Shown here piece by piece: positions 16,113 to 25,278 of a DNA stretch of 64,000 nucleotides (position 1 is its first letter; the number at the start of each line of letters is the position of its first letter). The notes under the pieces were generated by a model. That model had not been told where the DNA came from and searched no databases. It worked only from the letters and a program-made list of their open reading frames with translations. Position numbers and translations under genes: made by a program. Origin of the DNA: Fluviispira sanaruensis (GTDB taxonomy: Bacteria; Bdellovibrionota_B; Oligoflexia; Silvanigrellales; Silvanigrellaceae). Where the stretch lies: positions 2,298,364-2,362,363 of the forward strand of contig NZ_AP019368.1 of NCBI RefSeq assembly GCF_004295685.1, given 5' to 3'.

Positions 16113-17222
16113 ATGGCTCAACACGATGTATTTGAAAAAGATCAAAACATTTATTCAATTATCTTGTGTGGTGGCTCGGGCACGCGCCTCTGGCCTCTCT
16201 CACGCAAATCGTTTCCAAAACAGTTTTTAACCCTCGGTGGCGCTAAAAAGTCACTGCTCGAACTCTCCATCGAGCGCATAAAAAATATTTCTCCTATCAG
16301 CAGACGCTGGCTTGTCACAGCAAAAGGACAAGAAAATCTGTGCACAAATCAAGTTTCAAACCAAATTGCCAAAATGATCATAGAACCCGAAGCGCGCAAC
16401 ACGGCTCCCGCAATTGCTTTGAGTGCTTGGCGACTTATGCAAGAAGATCCTGAAGCGATCATGGTCATCTTATCATCAGACCATGCCATTCAAAATATCC
16501 GCTCCTTCGAGCAAACAATTTCCGATGCAATTCAGCTCGCTAAAAATAATTTTTTTGTAACCGTAGGTATTCAGCCCACCTATCCTGCAACTGGATTTGG
16601 TTATATAGAGCAAGGTCTTCCTTTAGACAAAGATGGAAATATTCTATCTCCACAAAAATTAACTGAAGTCACTGCTACGGGTTATAGCGTGCGCAGCTTT
16701 CGTGAGAAACCCAATCAAGCTGCTGCGGAACAATTTTTACGCACAAAAAAATATCTTTGGAATGCAGGAATATTTGTTTGGAAGACAAAAACATTTTGGA
16801 ACGCATTTTCCCATATTCAACCAGAAACAGCTGCATTAATAGAAGCTATTAATAATGATAATCTTAATGAAATATATGCGAAAATAGAAAACTCTCCAAT
16901 CGATATTGCATTCATCGAACAAACGAGTCACGTCGCATGCATCCCTGCAAATTTTGATTGGAATGATGTAGGTTCTTGGTCAGCTGTGCGTGAATGTTTT
17001 GAACAAGACAGTCAAGGTAACACACTCTCTGGAGAAATATTTACTCACGAAACAAGAAACAGCGTGATCCATACAACTGGGCCCTTCGTTTCTGTTGTTG
17101 GTATGGAAAATGTTGCCGTTATCGCAACAAACGATGCCGTTTTAGTCATGCCACTTGCCCGCAGTCAAGATGTTAAAAAAGTCGTTCAACACCTCGAACA
17201 AAAAAACACTAAGTTACTTTAA
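16113..17222 (+). CDS. manC: Mannose-1-phosphate guanylyltransferase (GDP-mannose pyrophosphorylase)
   Basis: 369 residues. It makes GDP-mannose from mannose 1-phosphate and GTP for surface polysaccharide synthesis. The pyrophosphorylase signature is IILCGGSGTRLWPLSRKSFPKQF (about residues 14-36). Further motifs are VILSSDHAI, GFGYIEQG, FREKPN, WNAGIFVWK and FDWNDVGSWSAV. The length matches the nucleotidyltransferase part alone, so the phosphomannose-isomerase domain of bifunctional ManC/AlgA enzymes is missing. The ATG at 16113 has a GGGAGAG site just upstream. No neighbouring polysaccharide genes are present; hemE follows after 19 bases. Confidence 0.92.
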   Translation: MAQHDVFEKDQNIYSIILCGGSGTRLWPLSRKSFPKQFLTLGGAKKSLLELSIERIKNISPISRRWLVTAKGQENLCTNQVSNQIAKMIIEPEARNTAPAIALSAWRLMQEDPEAIMVILSSDHAIQNIRSFEQTISDAIQLAKNNFFVTVGIQPTYPATGFGYIEQGLPLDKDGNILSPQKLTEVTATGYSVRSFREKPNQAAAEQFLRTKKYLWNAGIFVWKTKTFWNAFSHIQPETAALIEAINNDNLNEIYAKIENSPIDIAFIEQTSHVACIPANFDWNDVGSWSAVRECFEQDSQGNTLSGEIFTHETRNSVIHTTGPFVSVVGMENVAVIATNDAVLVMPLARSQDVKKVVQHLEQKNTKLL

Positions 17223-17241
17223 TTAATTTTCTGGAGATAAT

Positions 17242-18288
17242 ATGAGCAAACTTCTACTTGAAGCAGCTAAAGGAATCAAAACTAAAAAAACACCACTTTG
17301 GCTTATGCGACAAGCGGGTCGTTACCTACCAGAATACCGTGAAATTAGAAAAAAACATAACACGTTAAATATGTTTAAGACTCCTACAATTGCAGCAGAA
17401 ATAACTTTACAACCCTTAAAAAGATTTAACCTTCACGGTGCAATTTTATACGCAGATATATTACTTATACCCGATGCTATGGGTTTAGAATTGTCATTCG
17501 TAGAAAAAGAAGGACCGCGCTATGCAAAAACAATTCGCAGCAGCTATGATCTTAAAAGTATTCTACCCGCTGCTGAAAATATTGAAGAACTCATTGAAAA
17601 ATTAAGTTACGTTGGTGAAACTGTTGAACGAGTGAAGCCCCAACTTTCTAAAGAAACCACCATGCTGGGTTTTGCCGGTGCACCATTTACGGTTGCGAGT
17701 TATATGATAGAAGGAGGCAGTGCCAAAGGTGAATTTTTTGAGACAAAAAAACTCATGTTCAACGAACCCGAGACATTTCATCGCCTCATGCAATTGCTAA
17801 CAAATGCAACCATTGCTTATTTGAAAATGCAAATTCATGCTGGGGTAGAAGCAATTCAGTTGTTTGAAAGTTGGTCCGGCGCACTTGCTCCCGACCAGTA
17901 CAGAGAATTTTGTCTTCCCTACACGAAACGAATCGTAGATGAGATTAAACCACTCGTTCCTGTGATCAATTTCTTCGGACAAGGGGCAGGACTTACCGAA
18001 GAAGCTCTCTCCATCCAGTCCAACGTTTACAGTGTAGATTGGCGACAAGATTTATACAAAGTCTCAAAGCAATTTACCGGCAGTGGAATTGCTTTACAGG
18101 GAAACCTCGATCCTTTACTTTTATATGGGCCGCAAAAACTGCTAAAAGAAAAATTAATTCATTGCTTAGAAATTGGCTCACGCCACCCACATGGTTATAT
18201 ATTTAATCTAGGTCATGGCTGTACTCAACATACCCCAGTTGAAAATATAGAATATCTCGTACAACTCGTAAATGAGTTTAAAAAATAA
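17242..18288 (+). CDS. hemE: Uroporphyrinogen decarboxylase
   Basis: 348 residues, typical. HemE removes the four acetate carboxyls of uroporphyrinogen III to give coproporphyrinogen III in haem synthesis. The N-terminal signature TPLWLMRQAGRYLPEYREIR is present. FAGAPFTVASYMIEGGSAKGE and the late GYIFNLGHGCTQHTPVENI are also characteristic. CTGGAGA precedes the ATG. It may be co-transcribed with manC (19-base gap). No terminator was found before the iron-regulated promoter downstream. Confidence 0.97.
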   Translation: MSKLLLEAAKGIKTKKTPLWLMRQAGRYLPEYREIRKKHNTLNMFKTPTIAAEITLQPLKRFNLHGAILYADILLIPDAMGLELSFVEKEGPRYAKTIRSSYDLKSILPAAENIEELIEKLSYVGETVERVKPQLSKETTMLGFAGAPFTVASYMIEGGSAKGEFFETKKLMFNEPETFHRLMQLLTNATIAYLKMQIHAGVEAIQLFESWSGALAPDQYREFCLPYTKRIVDEIKPLVPVINFFGQGAGLTEEALSIQSNVYSVDWRQDLYKVSKQFTGSGIALQGNLDPLLLYGPQKLLKEKLIHCLEIGSRHPHGYIFNLGHGCTQHTPVENIEYLVQLVNEFKK

Positions 18289-18394
18289 ATTTATAAAAAC
18301 CAAAAATACCCTAGAAAAAAATAATATTTCCCATAAGATATTTTAATATTTTTAGATATAAAAAAAATTGTAATGACAGAAGTGGATTTTTAAT

Positions 18395-18432
18395 TTGCCA
18401 AGGGTTAAAAGCGATATGATAATGATTATCAT
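18395..18432 (+). promoter_or_regulatory. Fur-controlled promoter of the siderophore operon
   Basis: TTGCCA (18395-18400) and GATAAT (18418-18423) are spaced by 17 bases, close to the sigma-70 consensus. A perfect 17-bp palindrome (ATGATAAT-G-ATTATCAT, 18416-18432) overlaps the -10 box and closely matches the classical Fur box. Fur with Fe2+ bound here would block RNA polymerase, so the operon starting at 18466 should be repressed by iron. Confidence 0.88.
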
Positions 18433-18465
18433 TTTCATGCTAAAAAACATTTGTAGGTATAACAA

Positions 18466-19683
18466 ATGGAAAATGCTCTGCGATTTAAAAACTATCAGTA
18501 TTTTATTGGAGGAAGTTTTTTCACGCTTTTGGGGGACTACATTGGTTTTGCCGCTCTCAATTGGGTGATATGGACACACACATCCTCGGAATTAAATCTT
18601 GGCATTATAAATTTCATAAGATTATTACCTGCACTGTTTATCGGTTTTTTAGGCGGTGCTCTTGCAGATAGATACAATCAAAAGAAATTATTAATACTTG
18701 TTTACTTGCTAATTGCAGTTTTTAATTTTGCTCTTTTTTACATCGTGCTCAATAAAAATATAAATATTTTCTTAATTGGCTTGATTATTGGTTTGAGAGG
18801 ACTTTTTGTCGAAATGGAACCCTCCGTGCGAAACAGTCTCCTCCCTCGCTTGATAGAAAAAGAAGCTATTTGCAGCGCAGTATCTATTTACACATCTGTC
18901 CTCAATATAACGGCTATATTAGGACCAGCTCTTGCTGGTTTAGCCTTAGCCAAAATGGATTCCGGGTTCTTATTTCTTTTTCAATTTTTAGGGCAAATAC
19001 TTGTGATTATTTCCTTATTTTTTATCACCGGTATTCAAGAAAAGAATCAATTTCTAAGTAACGATAAAAATGTAAATAATTTAAATTATAAAAGCGTTGT
19101 TTTGTATATTAAAGAAAATCCAGATTTACTCTGCACCTTCATTGCAGGCTGTGTCCTTATGCTCTTTTTATTCCCATATATTAGTCTTATGCCTGCATTT
19201 GTAAAAGCCTCCGCAAATATGGGGCCTGAGACCTACGGACGCTTTCTCGTGATTGCAGCACTGGGAACAATTCTAGGCTCCAGTTTAATCAGTTTTTTAC
19301 GAAAAAAAATCCATGCTCTGTTTATTCTCTCAACCGCAGTTTTTGCCTCAATTTCATTTATTATATTAGGTGCAGTAAATCACATTTTACTGACTTATAT
19401 ATTTTTATTTTTAATCGGTTTCTTTAGTCAAATTTCGCGTACAGCCAATCGCGTTTATTTTCAAATAAAATCCCCCAATGAAATACGTGGTAAATTAATG
19501 AGCCTTGCACTCAGCGACAGAGGATTCTTACCGTTTGGAGCTCTTTTAGCAGGCTTTATTGCACACAAGTTGGGAATGCCTAAAACATTTATGATTTTCG
19601 GAATATGTTCATTATCATTGCTCATTATATTATTAATTACTTATCAAGTTAAAGAAAGGAAAGTATCTAATGAAGTCCGTTAA
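18466..19683 (+). CDS. MFS transporter, probable siderophore exporter
   Basis: 405 residues with about 12 hydrophobic segments. The loop GGALADRYNQKKLLI between helices 2 and 3 is the major-facilitator motif A. The arrangement resembles the EntS/MFS_3 group. It is the first gene after the Fur-box promoter and overlaps the binding-protein gene by 14 bases. In related operons (for example lbtB next to lbtA in Legionella, by my recollection) an MFS protein exports the siderophore made by the NIS synthetase, so export is the most likely role. Substrate is inferred from context. Confidence 0.83.
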   Translation: MENALRFKNYQYFIGGSFFTLLGDYIGFAALNWVIWTHTSSELNLGIINFIRLLPALFIGFLGGALADRYNQKKLLILVYLLIAVFNFALFYIVLNKNINIFLIGLIIGLRGLFVEMEPSVRNSLLPRLIEKEAICSAVSIYTSVLNITAILGPALAGLALAKMDSGFLFLFQFLGQILVIISLFFITGIQEKNQFLSNDKNVNNLNYKSVVLYIKENPDLLCTFIAGCVLMLFLFPYISLMPAFVKASANMGPETYGRFLVIAALGTILGSSLISFLRKKIHALFILSTAVFASISFIILGAVNHILLTYIFLFLIGFFSQISRTANRVYFQIKSPNEIRGKLMSLALSDRGFLPFGALLAGFIAHKLGMPKTFMIFGICSLSLLIILLITYQVKERKVSNEVR

Positions 19684-20587
19684 TATAAGCATAAAATTTT
19701 TTTTATTCATAGAATCATTTCTCTTAAGTTTTAAATCATTTGCAAAACCCGAAGAAATAAAAAGAATTAAAGCAGAAATTTCAGCACTCAATTTCAAAAC
19801 TCCTCCAAAAAGAATTGTTACTTTAAGTGTGACAGGAATGGAGATTTTAGATGTGCTCGACGTCAAACCTGTTGGTATTATTATCACTGCAGCAGGAAAT
19901 ATTCCTGATTATTTAAGTCCTGAATTTCAAAAAATAACCGTTGTCGGAAAAATTTCTCATCCGAGTCTCGAACGAATTAAAGAGTTGAAACCCGAGCTTA
20001 TATTAATAGATAGAGTGTATGAAGAACAAAGAGATGTCATTGCAAAGCTTACTAAAATTGCACCTGTGCTTAATTTTAGACCAGATACCTACTCAGAAAC
20101 TTTAAGTTACTTAAATATATTTGCTGAACTCCTGCAAAAACAAAATGAAGCTAAAAAATATCAAGATAAATTTGAAAGTAAATTAAAAGAAGTAAAACTT
20201 GAGAATCAAAAAAAATTCAAATCAGTTTTAGCACTATATGTTCCTAATAACAAAATCTGGGCTTGGACAGGAAAATCATTTATTGCGAATTTGATTGCCG
20301 AAATTGGGGTTGATTATGCTTATAAAGGTGAAGGCAATAAAGACTATCCCGATCTTATTGAACTCAGTGCAGAGAATATTCTTAAAATAAATCCAGAAAA
20401 TATAATTGTTTTTGATGATCCAGGAAAAAATATTCTCAATTTCCTAGAAAAAAATCCTATTTGGAAAAATCTAAGTGCCGTTAAAAATAAAAATGTTGTT
20501 GTTGTGGAACGAGAAAGAGGTTCGCGCAGCAAAGGTCCTTTGGCAACGTTATATATCACAGAAAATATGGCTGACTTTATCAAATGA
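19670..20587 (+). CDS. Siderophore ABC transporter, periplasmic binding protein
   Basis: 305 residues, FecB/FepB/FhuD-like type III binding protein. A hydrophobic signal peptide (about residues 8-25, IKFFLFIESFLLSFKSFA) is followed by PKRIVTLSVTGMEILDVLDV and then ELKPELILIDRVYEEQ and KLTKIAPVLNF, the usual layout of the two lobes joined by one long helix. VVVVERERGSRSKGPLAT lies near the C-terminus. It starts inside the MFS gene and ends overlapping the first permease gene by four bases, so the set is translationally coupled. Confidence 0.9.
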   Translation: MKSVNISIKFFLFIESFLLSFKSFAKPEEIKRIKAEISALNFKTPPKRIVTLSVTGMEILDVLDVKPVGIIITAAGNIPDYLSPEFQKITVVGKISHPSLERIKELKPELILIDRVYEEQRDVIAKLTKIAPVLNFRPDTYSETLSYLNIFAELLQKQNEAKKYQDKFESKLKEVKLENQKKFKSVLALYVPNNKIWAWTGKSFIANLIAEIGVDYAYKGEGNKDYPDLIELSAENILKINPENIIVFDDPGKNILNFLEKNPIWKNLSAVKNKNVVVVERERGSRSKGPLATLYITENMADFIK

Positions 20588-21582
20588 ACTCTTATTCAAT
20601 TAAAAACATCATTTCATTTTTTCTTCTATTGCTTTTGCTGTTCATTGCAATGCTATTGAGCTTAACTTTTGGCAGTGTGCAAATTGAAATAGCGCATGTT
20701 TGGAAACATTTATTGCACAGCAATGACGACATGGATTCCATCATTATCAACACACTGCGTTTACCGCGCACGGCACTTGCAGCTCTGATCGGGTCAAATT
20801 TAGCTGTCGCAGGTGCGCTCATGCAATGCCTTACCCGCAATCCTTTAGCAGAAGCAAAAATTATGGGTGTGTCTGCAGGTGCATCACTTGTTTTTGTATT
20901 AATATCCTTTTTTCAATTGTCCATTTCCCCAAATTTAATGACTGTATTTATTTTTATGGGTGCTGCAATTGGCGGGGGATTTGTTTATATCATTTCTTTA
21001 ACAAATCGCCCCTCCGTTGGAAAGTTAGTGCTTGCAGGCGTGTCTATCAGCAGTTTTCTTTATGCACTCAGCACAGGAATGTTGATATCCTTAGGTGAAA
21101 ACGCCGGCATGATCTACGCATGGCTTGCTGGAGGATTAGCAGGGGTGACTTGGGAGAATTTCTCCCAAATATTACCTTGGTCTCTCGGCGCGTTATTGAG
21201 TGCATTTATTTTTTCACATTTTATGAATGCCTATTCCTTAGGAGACGACCTTGCAAAATCCTTGGGACTAAATTTATGGAAAATACGCATTATTCTTTGT
21301 GTGCTTGTCGTCATTTTAGCAGGAGCATCTGTAAGCGTTTCTGGCGCAATTGGCTTTATCGGTTTGATTGTTCCACATATAGTCAGAAAACTCATATCCG
21401 ATGATTATAAAATTCTGCTCCCTTTTTGCGCACTTTTTGGTGCCCTATTACTTGTATTTTCTGACCTTATAGCACGTGTAATATTAATTCCCATTGAAAT
21501 ACCAGTTGGTGTCATAACAGCATTTTTAGGCTGCCCCTTCTTTTTATATCTGATTCGAAAACATGGGGATAAGGCGGCATAA
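20584..21582 (+). CDS. FecCD-family siderophore permease 1
   Basis: 332 residues, about ten transmembrane helices. Family markers are LRLPRTALAALIGSNLAVAG, GALMQCLTRNPLAE, the segment around MGVSAGASL, and SGAIGFIGLIVPHIVRKL near the C-terminus, where the ATPase docks. It pairs with the next gene as a heterodimeric inner-membrane channel of the FecC/FecD or FepD/FepG kind. It overlaps the binding-protein gene by ATGA. Confidence 0.94.
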   Translation: MNSYSIKNIISFFLLLLLLFIAMLLSLTFGSVQIEIAHVWKHLLHSNDDMDSIIINTLRLPRTALAALIGSNLAVAGALMQCLTRNPLAEAKIMGVSAGASLVFVLISFFQLSISPNLMTVFIFMGAAIGGGFVYIISLTNRPSVGKLVLAGVSISSFLYALSTGMLISLGENAGMIYAWLAGGLAGVTWENFSQILPWSLGALLSAFIFSHFMNAYSLGDDLAKSLGLNLWKIRIILCVLVVILAGASVSVSGAIGFIGLIVPHIVRKLISDDYKILLPFCALFGALLLVFSDLIARVILIPIEIPVGVITAFLGCPFFLYLIRKHGDKAA

Positions 21583-21585
21583 AAT

Positions 21586-22590
21586 ATGATGACAGTATTT
21601 ACAAAAAATATTCTTTCACAAACGAAACAAATCTCTCTTTTTTTTATTCTATTTATAGCTTTAGCAATTTTTATTCTCTTCAGCAGTTTCGTAGGAGATG
21701 TTAAAATAAATATTGATCAGTTATTGCCAAACATTGTCCACAATTATTTGGAAAATACAATTTTATTCGAATACCGTCTTCCAAGACTCTTAATTGGTGC
21801 CTGCACGGGTGCTCAGTTCGCTATCGCTGGAGCAATTTTACAAGCTGTCACTAAAAATCAACTTGCTGCACCAAATATCATTGGTATTAATTCTGGGGCA
21901 AGTTTTTTTTCTGTATTATCTCTACTCGTTTTTAGCAATTCCAGTTTTTTTCTGTTACCTGTAGCTGCATTTTTAGGTGCTTTATTCGCCAGTATCTTAG
22001 TTTATCTTTTCGCATTTAAAAATGGCATAACACCATTGCGCCTTATTTTATCGGGTATCGCTATCGATGCATTCTTCCAAGCAGGAACTACATTTATCTT
22101 AGTAAACAATACCAATGAAGTGGGTTCAATTTATATGTGGCTCTCGGGCAGCTTGTGGGGAAAAGAATGGCATGAATTCTATTATATACTTCCATGCACT
22201 CTTATCGGAACTTTTCTTGCATTAATTTTATCACAGAGAATAAATATTTTAACTTTAAGTGATGAAATCATTATTGGTCTTGGAGTGAATATTAATTTAT
22301 CGCGCATTATTTTATTAGTTCTTGCCATTTTTCTTTCTTCAAGTGCCGTTTGCCTCGTGGGTCCAATAGGTTTTGTCGGTTTAATTGTACCCCATATAAT
22401 GCGTGCTCTATTTGATTATGATTATAAAATAATAATCCCATTTTCTGCCTTAGGAGGTGCCTTTCTCGTTATTTTATCTGACACAATCGGCAGGACTATT
22501 TTTGCGCCACACGAAGTTCCAGCTGGGCTCATAGCGACTTTAATTGGTTCTCCCTATTTTATATATTTGCTTCTTAAAGAAAGGTACTAA
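21586..22590 (+). CDS. FecCD-family siderophore permease 2
   Basis: 334 residues, same fold as the preceding permease. EYRLPRLLIGACTGAQFAIAG, GAILQAVTKNQLAAPNIIGIN and the docking segment VGPIGFVGLIVPHIMRALF are visible. It starts three bases after the stop of permease 1. The two are clearly paralogous but strongly diverged, as expected for a heterodimer. Confidence 0.94.
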   Translation: MMTVFTKNILSQTKQISLFFILFIALAIFILFSSFVGDVKINIDQLLPNIVHNYLENTILFEYRLPRLLIGACTGAQFAIAGAILQAVTKNQLAAPNIIGINSGASFFSVLSLLVFSNSSFFLLPVAAFLGALFASILVYLFAFKNGITPLRLILSGIAIDAFFQAGTTFILVNNTNEVGSIYMWLSGSLWGKEWHEFYYILPCTLIGTFLALILSQRINILTLSDEIIIGLGVNINLSRIILLVLAIFLSSSAVCLVGPIGFVGLIVPHIMRALFDYDYKIIIPFSALGGAFLVILSDTIGRTIFAPHEVPAGLIATLIGSPYFIYLLLKERY

Positions 22591-22597
22591 AAGAATT

Positions 22598-23386
22598 ATG
22601 TCTGAAATATATTGCGAAAATTTATGTATTACCTATTCTCAAAAAGAAATATTACATAATTTAAATATCAAAATAAGAAAAAACAAAATAACCGCACTCG
22701 TTGGCAGCAATGGCTCTGGAAAGTCAACTTTATTAAAAACCATTGCGCGCATTGTTATGCCCTCAAGTGGGTCTGTTTACTTAGATGGCAAATCCATTCA
22801 CAGATATTCGAGTCAAGAAGTTGCAAAGATCTTGGCTATTTTGCCACAATCACCCGAAGCACCCCAGGAATTTACAGTTGAGCGACTTGTGCAATATGGT
22901 AGATTTCCGCGTCAATCTTTTTTTGGATCTTTAAGTCCAAAAGATTATAAAGCCATTGATTGGGCTCTCGAAGTAACAGATATGCAAGATCTTAGAAAAA
23001 AACGTTTGAGCGATTTATCGGGAGGACAAAAGCAGCGCGCTTGGATAGCTATGGCTCTCGCACAGGAAGGAGAATACTTATTTTTAGATGAGCCTACGAC
23101 TTATTTAGATATGCGGCATCAAATTGAAGTGTTAAATATTCTTGAAAATCTGAACCGAACTCAGAAAAAAACCATAGTAATGGTTGTGCATGACATTAAT
23201 CATGCTGCTAAAATCGCAGATCATATTATTGCAATAAAAAATGGACGCATACTTACAGAAGGAAACACTAAACAAATACTTGATGAAAAAATAATTGAAG
23301 ATATATTTGGTGTTAAAGGACTTATAATAAGCAATAGAATCGATAATACCCCTCTCTTTTTTCCACTTGAGGTGTCATATGTTTGA
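22598..23386 (+). CDS. Siderophore ABC transporter ATPase
   Basis: 262 residues from the ATG at 22598; a longer in-frame start at 22544 would run into the permease and adds no conserved sequence. All ABC motifs are present: Walker A GSNGSGKST, Q-loop ILPQ, signature LSGGQKQR, Walker B YLFLDEPTTYLD, and the H-loop VVHDINHA. FepC/FecE/FhuC type. Its last eight bases overlap the start of the siderophore synthetase gene. Confidence 0.95.
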   Translation: MSEIYCENLCITYSQKEILHNLNIKIRKNKITALVGSNGSGKSTLLKTIARIVMPSSGSVYLDGKSIHRYSSQEVAKILAILPQSPEAPQEFTVERLVQYGRFPRQSFFGSLSPKDYKAIDWALEVTDMQDLRKKRLSDLSGGQKQRAWIAMALAQEGEYLFLDEPTTYLDMRHQIEVLNILENLNRTQKKTIVMVVHDINHAAKIADHIIAIKNGRILTEGNTKQILDEKIIEDIFGVKGLIISNRIDNTPLFFPLEVSYV

Positions 23387-25232
23387 AGAAATTGCCAAAC
23401 AAGCCATTTTAAATAGATTATTTCAAGCTATTATTCGCGAAAAAATAATTCAAAATGAAAAAATATTTTACCCAAATAAAAACTGCATTGCAATTAAGCT
23501 TTCACAAAATAAAGAATTGTTTGCTGAAATAAATCCTTATGCCTCATTTGAAAGATTCGATCTGACAAGCACGATCACGCTGATAGACAAAAATGAAACC
23601 AAAGAAATCTCTCATCCTTGCGATCTCCTTCAACTCTTTCAAGAGGAATGGATCGCAGAAAATAATGAATCTGAAGATATATTCATTCGCTTTAAAAATG
23701 AAATAGAGAACAGCGTTTCAAATATGATTTTGGCACAGATGTCATTTGAAATGAATAAAAATAAATTTTCGCATAAAAACTGGAAACGAATCACCTCATC
23801 GCTGGATTGGGTCTTAATTGAACGCGAAAAAGATCCCAATTTTAGTCCTATGGCATTTTACGAACAATGTGTCATAAAAGGCCATCCACTTCATCCAGGT
23901 GCAAAAACCCGAATGGGTTTAAACTTAGAAGAACTTATCGCGTACTCACCAGAATGGCGTAAAATTGTGCCGTTAAAACTGCTTGCTGTTCATAAAGATT
24001 ATTGTAAAGTTACGTTGCAAGAATTCACTCATTTTAGAGATTTAATCCTAGCAGACTATCCTAATTTTTCCAACAAAATATTATTAGAAGCAGAAAAAAA
24101 TAAAATAGATTTTCAAAATTACGAGCTCATACCAGTTCACCCATGGCAATTTAAACACACGATAAAAGTTTTATATCAGAAATATCTTAACGAAAAAATA
24201 ATTGTTCCGTTAAACTCTATTGAAATTCCTGCGCGCTCATTGGTGTCGTTTCGCTCATTTGCTCCTGAAAATACAGGGAAGATAAAACGCCACCATATAA
24301 AAACTGCAATCAATATTTTAACCACAAGCGACGTGCGCACCATCTCTCCCCGTTCTACCCAAAGTGGCCCACTTATTTCACAAATACTAAAAACAATTCA
24401 ATTGAGTCTCCCCGATTACTTATGTGGAAAATTTAAAATTCAAGGAGAGGTATCAGGAATTTATTTCGAAGAAAGTTCTGAATTAGTCGATTCGATCGTT
24501 AGAGACTCACTCGGACGAAATTTAAGTTGCCTCATGCGCGAAAATCCAGAAAAATTCTTATCTGGCAATGAAATCTGTATGCCAGCTGCTGCACTGCTTG
24601 AAATTTCTCCTATCAGTGAAAAATCAATCTTAACAGAGCTCATTGAACAATTTGCAAAAACCGAAAATCATTCATCATTTTATATTGCAGCCCTTGAATT
24701 CTTTAAAAAATATATTTCAATTTCTATTCCATCGCTCTTAACCCTCATGAGCAAATATGGCATTAGCCTCGAAGCCCATTTACAAAATAGCACTCCCGTT
24801 TTTAAAAAAGGAGTTCCACATTGTCTATTAGTCAGAGATTTTGCCGATATTCGAATTTCACAAGAGCGTCTTGAAAAGCAAAATTATTTTCTTAATCTCA
24901 CCATAAAAAACTCCCTCATATTTTGCAAAAATGATTCATATTTACATAAGAATATATTTTACTCCTTTTTTCAAAGTCATATTGGAGAAATTATTATTGC
25001 TCTACGCAAGGAGTTTAATATTGATGAAAAAATATTATGGAATTATGTGAAAGAACTTTGTCAAAACACGTTTGCTGAATTAAAAAAAGATCCTATTATA
25101 GCAGAGCAAGTTGGGAAAGATGAAAAATTTCTTTTCCAAGAAAATATTCAATTAAAAGCTTTAACCCGTATGCGCTTAAAGGGGGAATTAACTGAATACT
25201 ATTTTGTTAATATAGCCAATCCTATCCCTTAA
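23379..25232 (+). CDS. IucA/IucC-family NRPS-independent siderophore synthetase
   Basis: 617 residues from ATG 23379 (GAGGTG upstream; an upstream in-frame TTG at 23367 is less likely). NIS synthetases use ATP to join citrate-type carboxylates to amines or alcohols. Family motifs: KGHPLHPGAKTRMGL (about residues 167-181), PVHPWQFKH, KTAINILTTSDVRTISPRST, and LLVRDFADIRIS near residue 490, followed by the C-terminal FhuF-like helical part. It is the only biosynthetic gene in the operon. A siderophore needing one synthetase and ready-made precursors, such as rhizoferrin (citrate plus putrescine), would fit, but the product is an inference. Confidence 0.93.
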   Translation: MFEEIAKQAILNRLFQAIIREKIIQNEKIFYPNKNCIAIKLSQNKELFAEINPYASFERFDLTSTITLIDKNETKEISHPCDLLQLFQEEWIAENNESEDIFIRFKNEIENSVSNMILAQMSFEMNKNKFSHKNWKRITSSLDWVLIEREKDPNFSPMAFYEQCVIKGHPLHPGAKTRMGLNLEELIAYSPEWRKIVPLKLLAVHKDYCKVTLQEFTHFRDLILADYPNFSNKILLEAEKNKIDFQNYELIPVHPWQFKHTIKVLYQKYLNEKIIVPLNSIEIPARSLVSFRSFAPENTGKIKRHHIKTAINILTTSDVRTISPRSTQSGPLISQILKTIQLSLPDYLCGKFKIQGEVSGIYFEESSELVDSIVRDSLGRNLSCLMRENPEKFLSGNEICMPAAALLEISPISEKSILTELIEQFAKTENHSSFYIAALEFFKKYISISIPSLLTLMSKYGISLEAHLQNSTPVFKKGVPHCLLVRDFADIRISQERLEKQNYFLNLTIKNSLIFCKNDSYLHKNIFYSFFQSHIGEIIIALRKEFNIDEKILWNYVKELCQNTFAELKKDPIIAEQVGKDEKFLFQENIQLKALTRMRLKGELTEYYFVNIANPIP

Positions 25233-25233
25233 C

Positions 25234-25274
25234 AAAATCCCTCTGCTTAAAAAACACTCGGAGGTGATTTTTTT
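25234..25274 (+). terminator. Intrinsic terminator of the siderophore operon
   Basis: Arms AAAATC-CCTC and GAGG-T-GATTTT (one bulged T) followed by more T. It lies immediately after the synthetase gene and just before the convergent symporter gene end at 25279. Confidence 0.65.
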
Positions 25275-25278
25275 AAAA

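Noticed and set aside
15976-16230. Plus-strand reading frame of 84 codons between pgk and manC
   Set aside because: It overlaps the conserved start of the guanylyltransferase in another frame, shows no recognisable protein pattern, and the guanylyltransferase has the better ribosome site.
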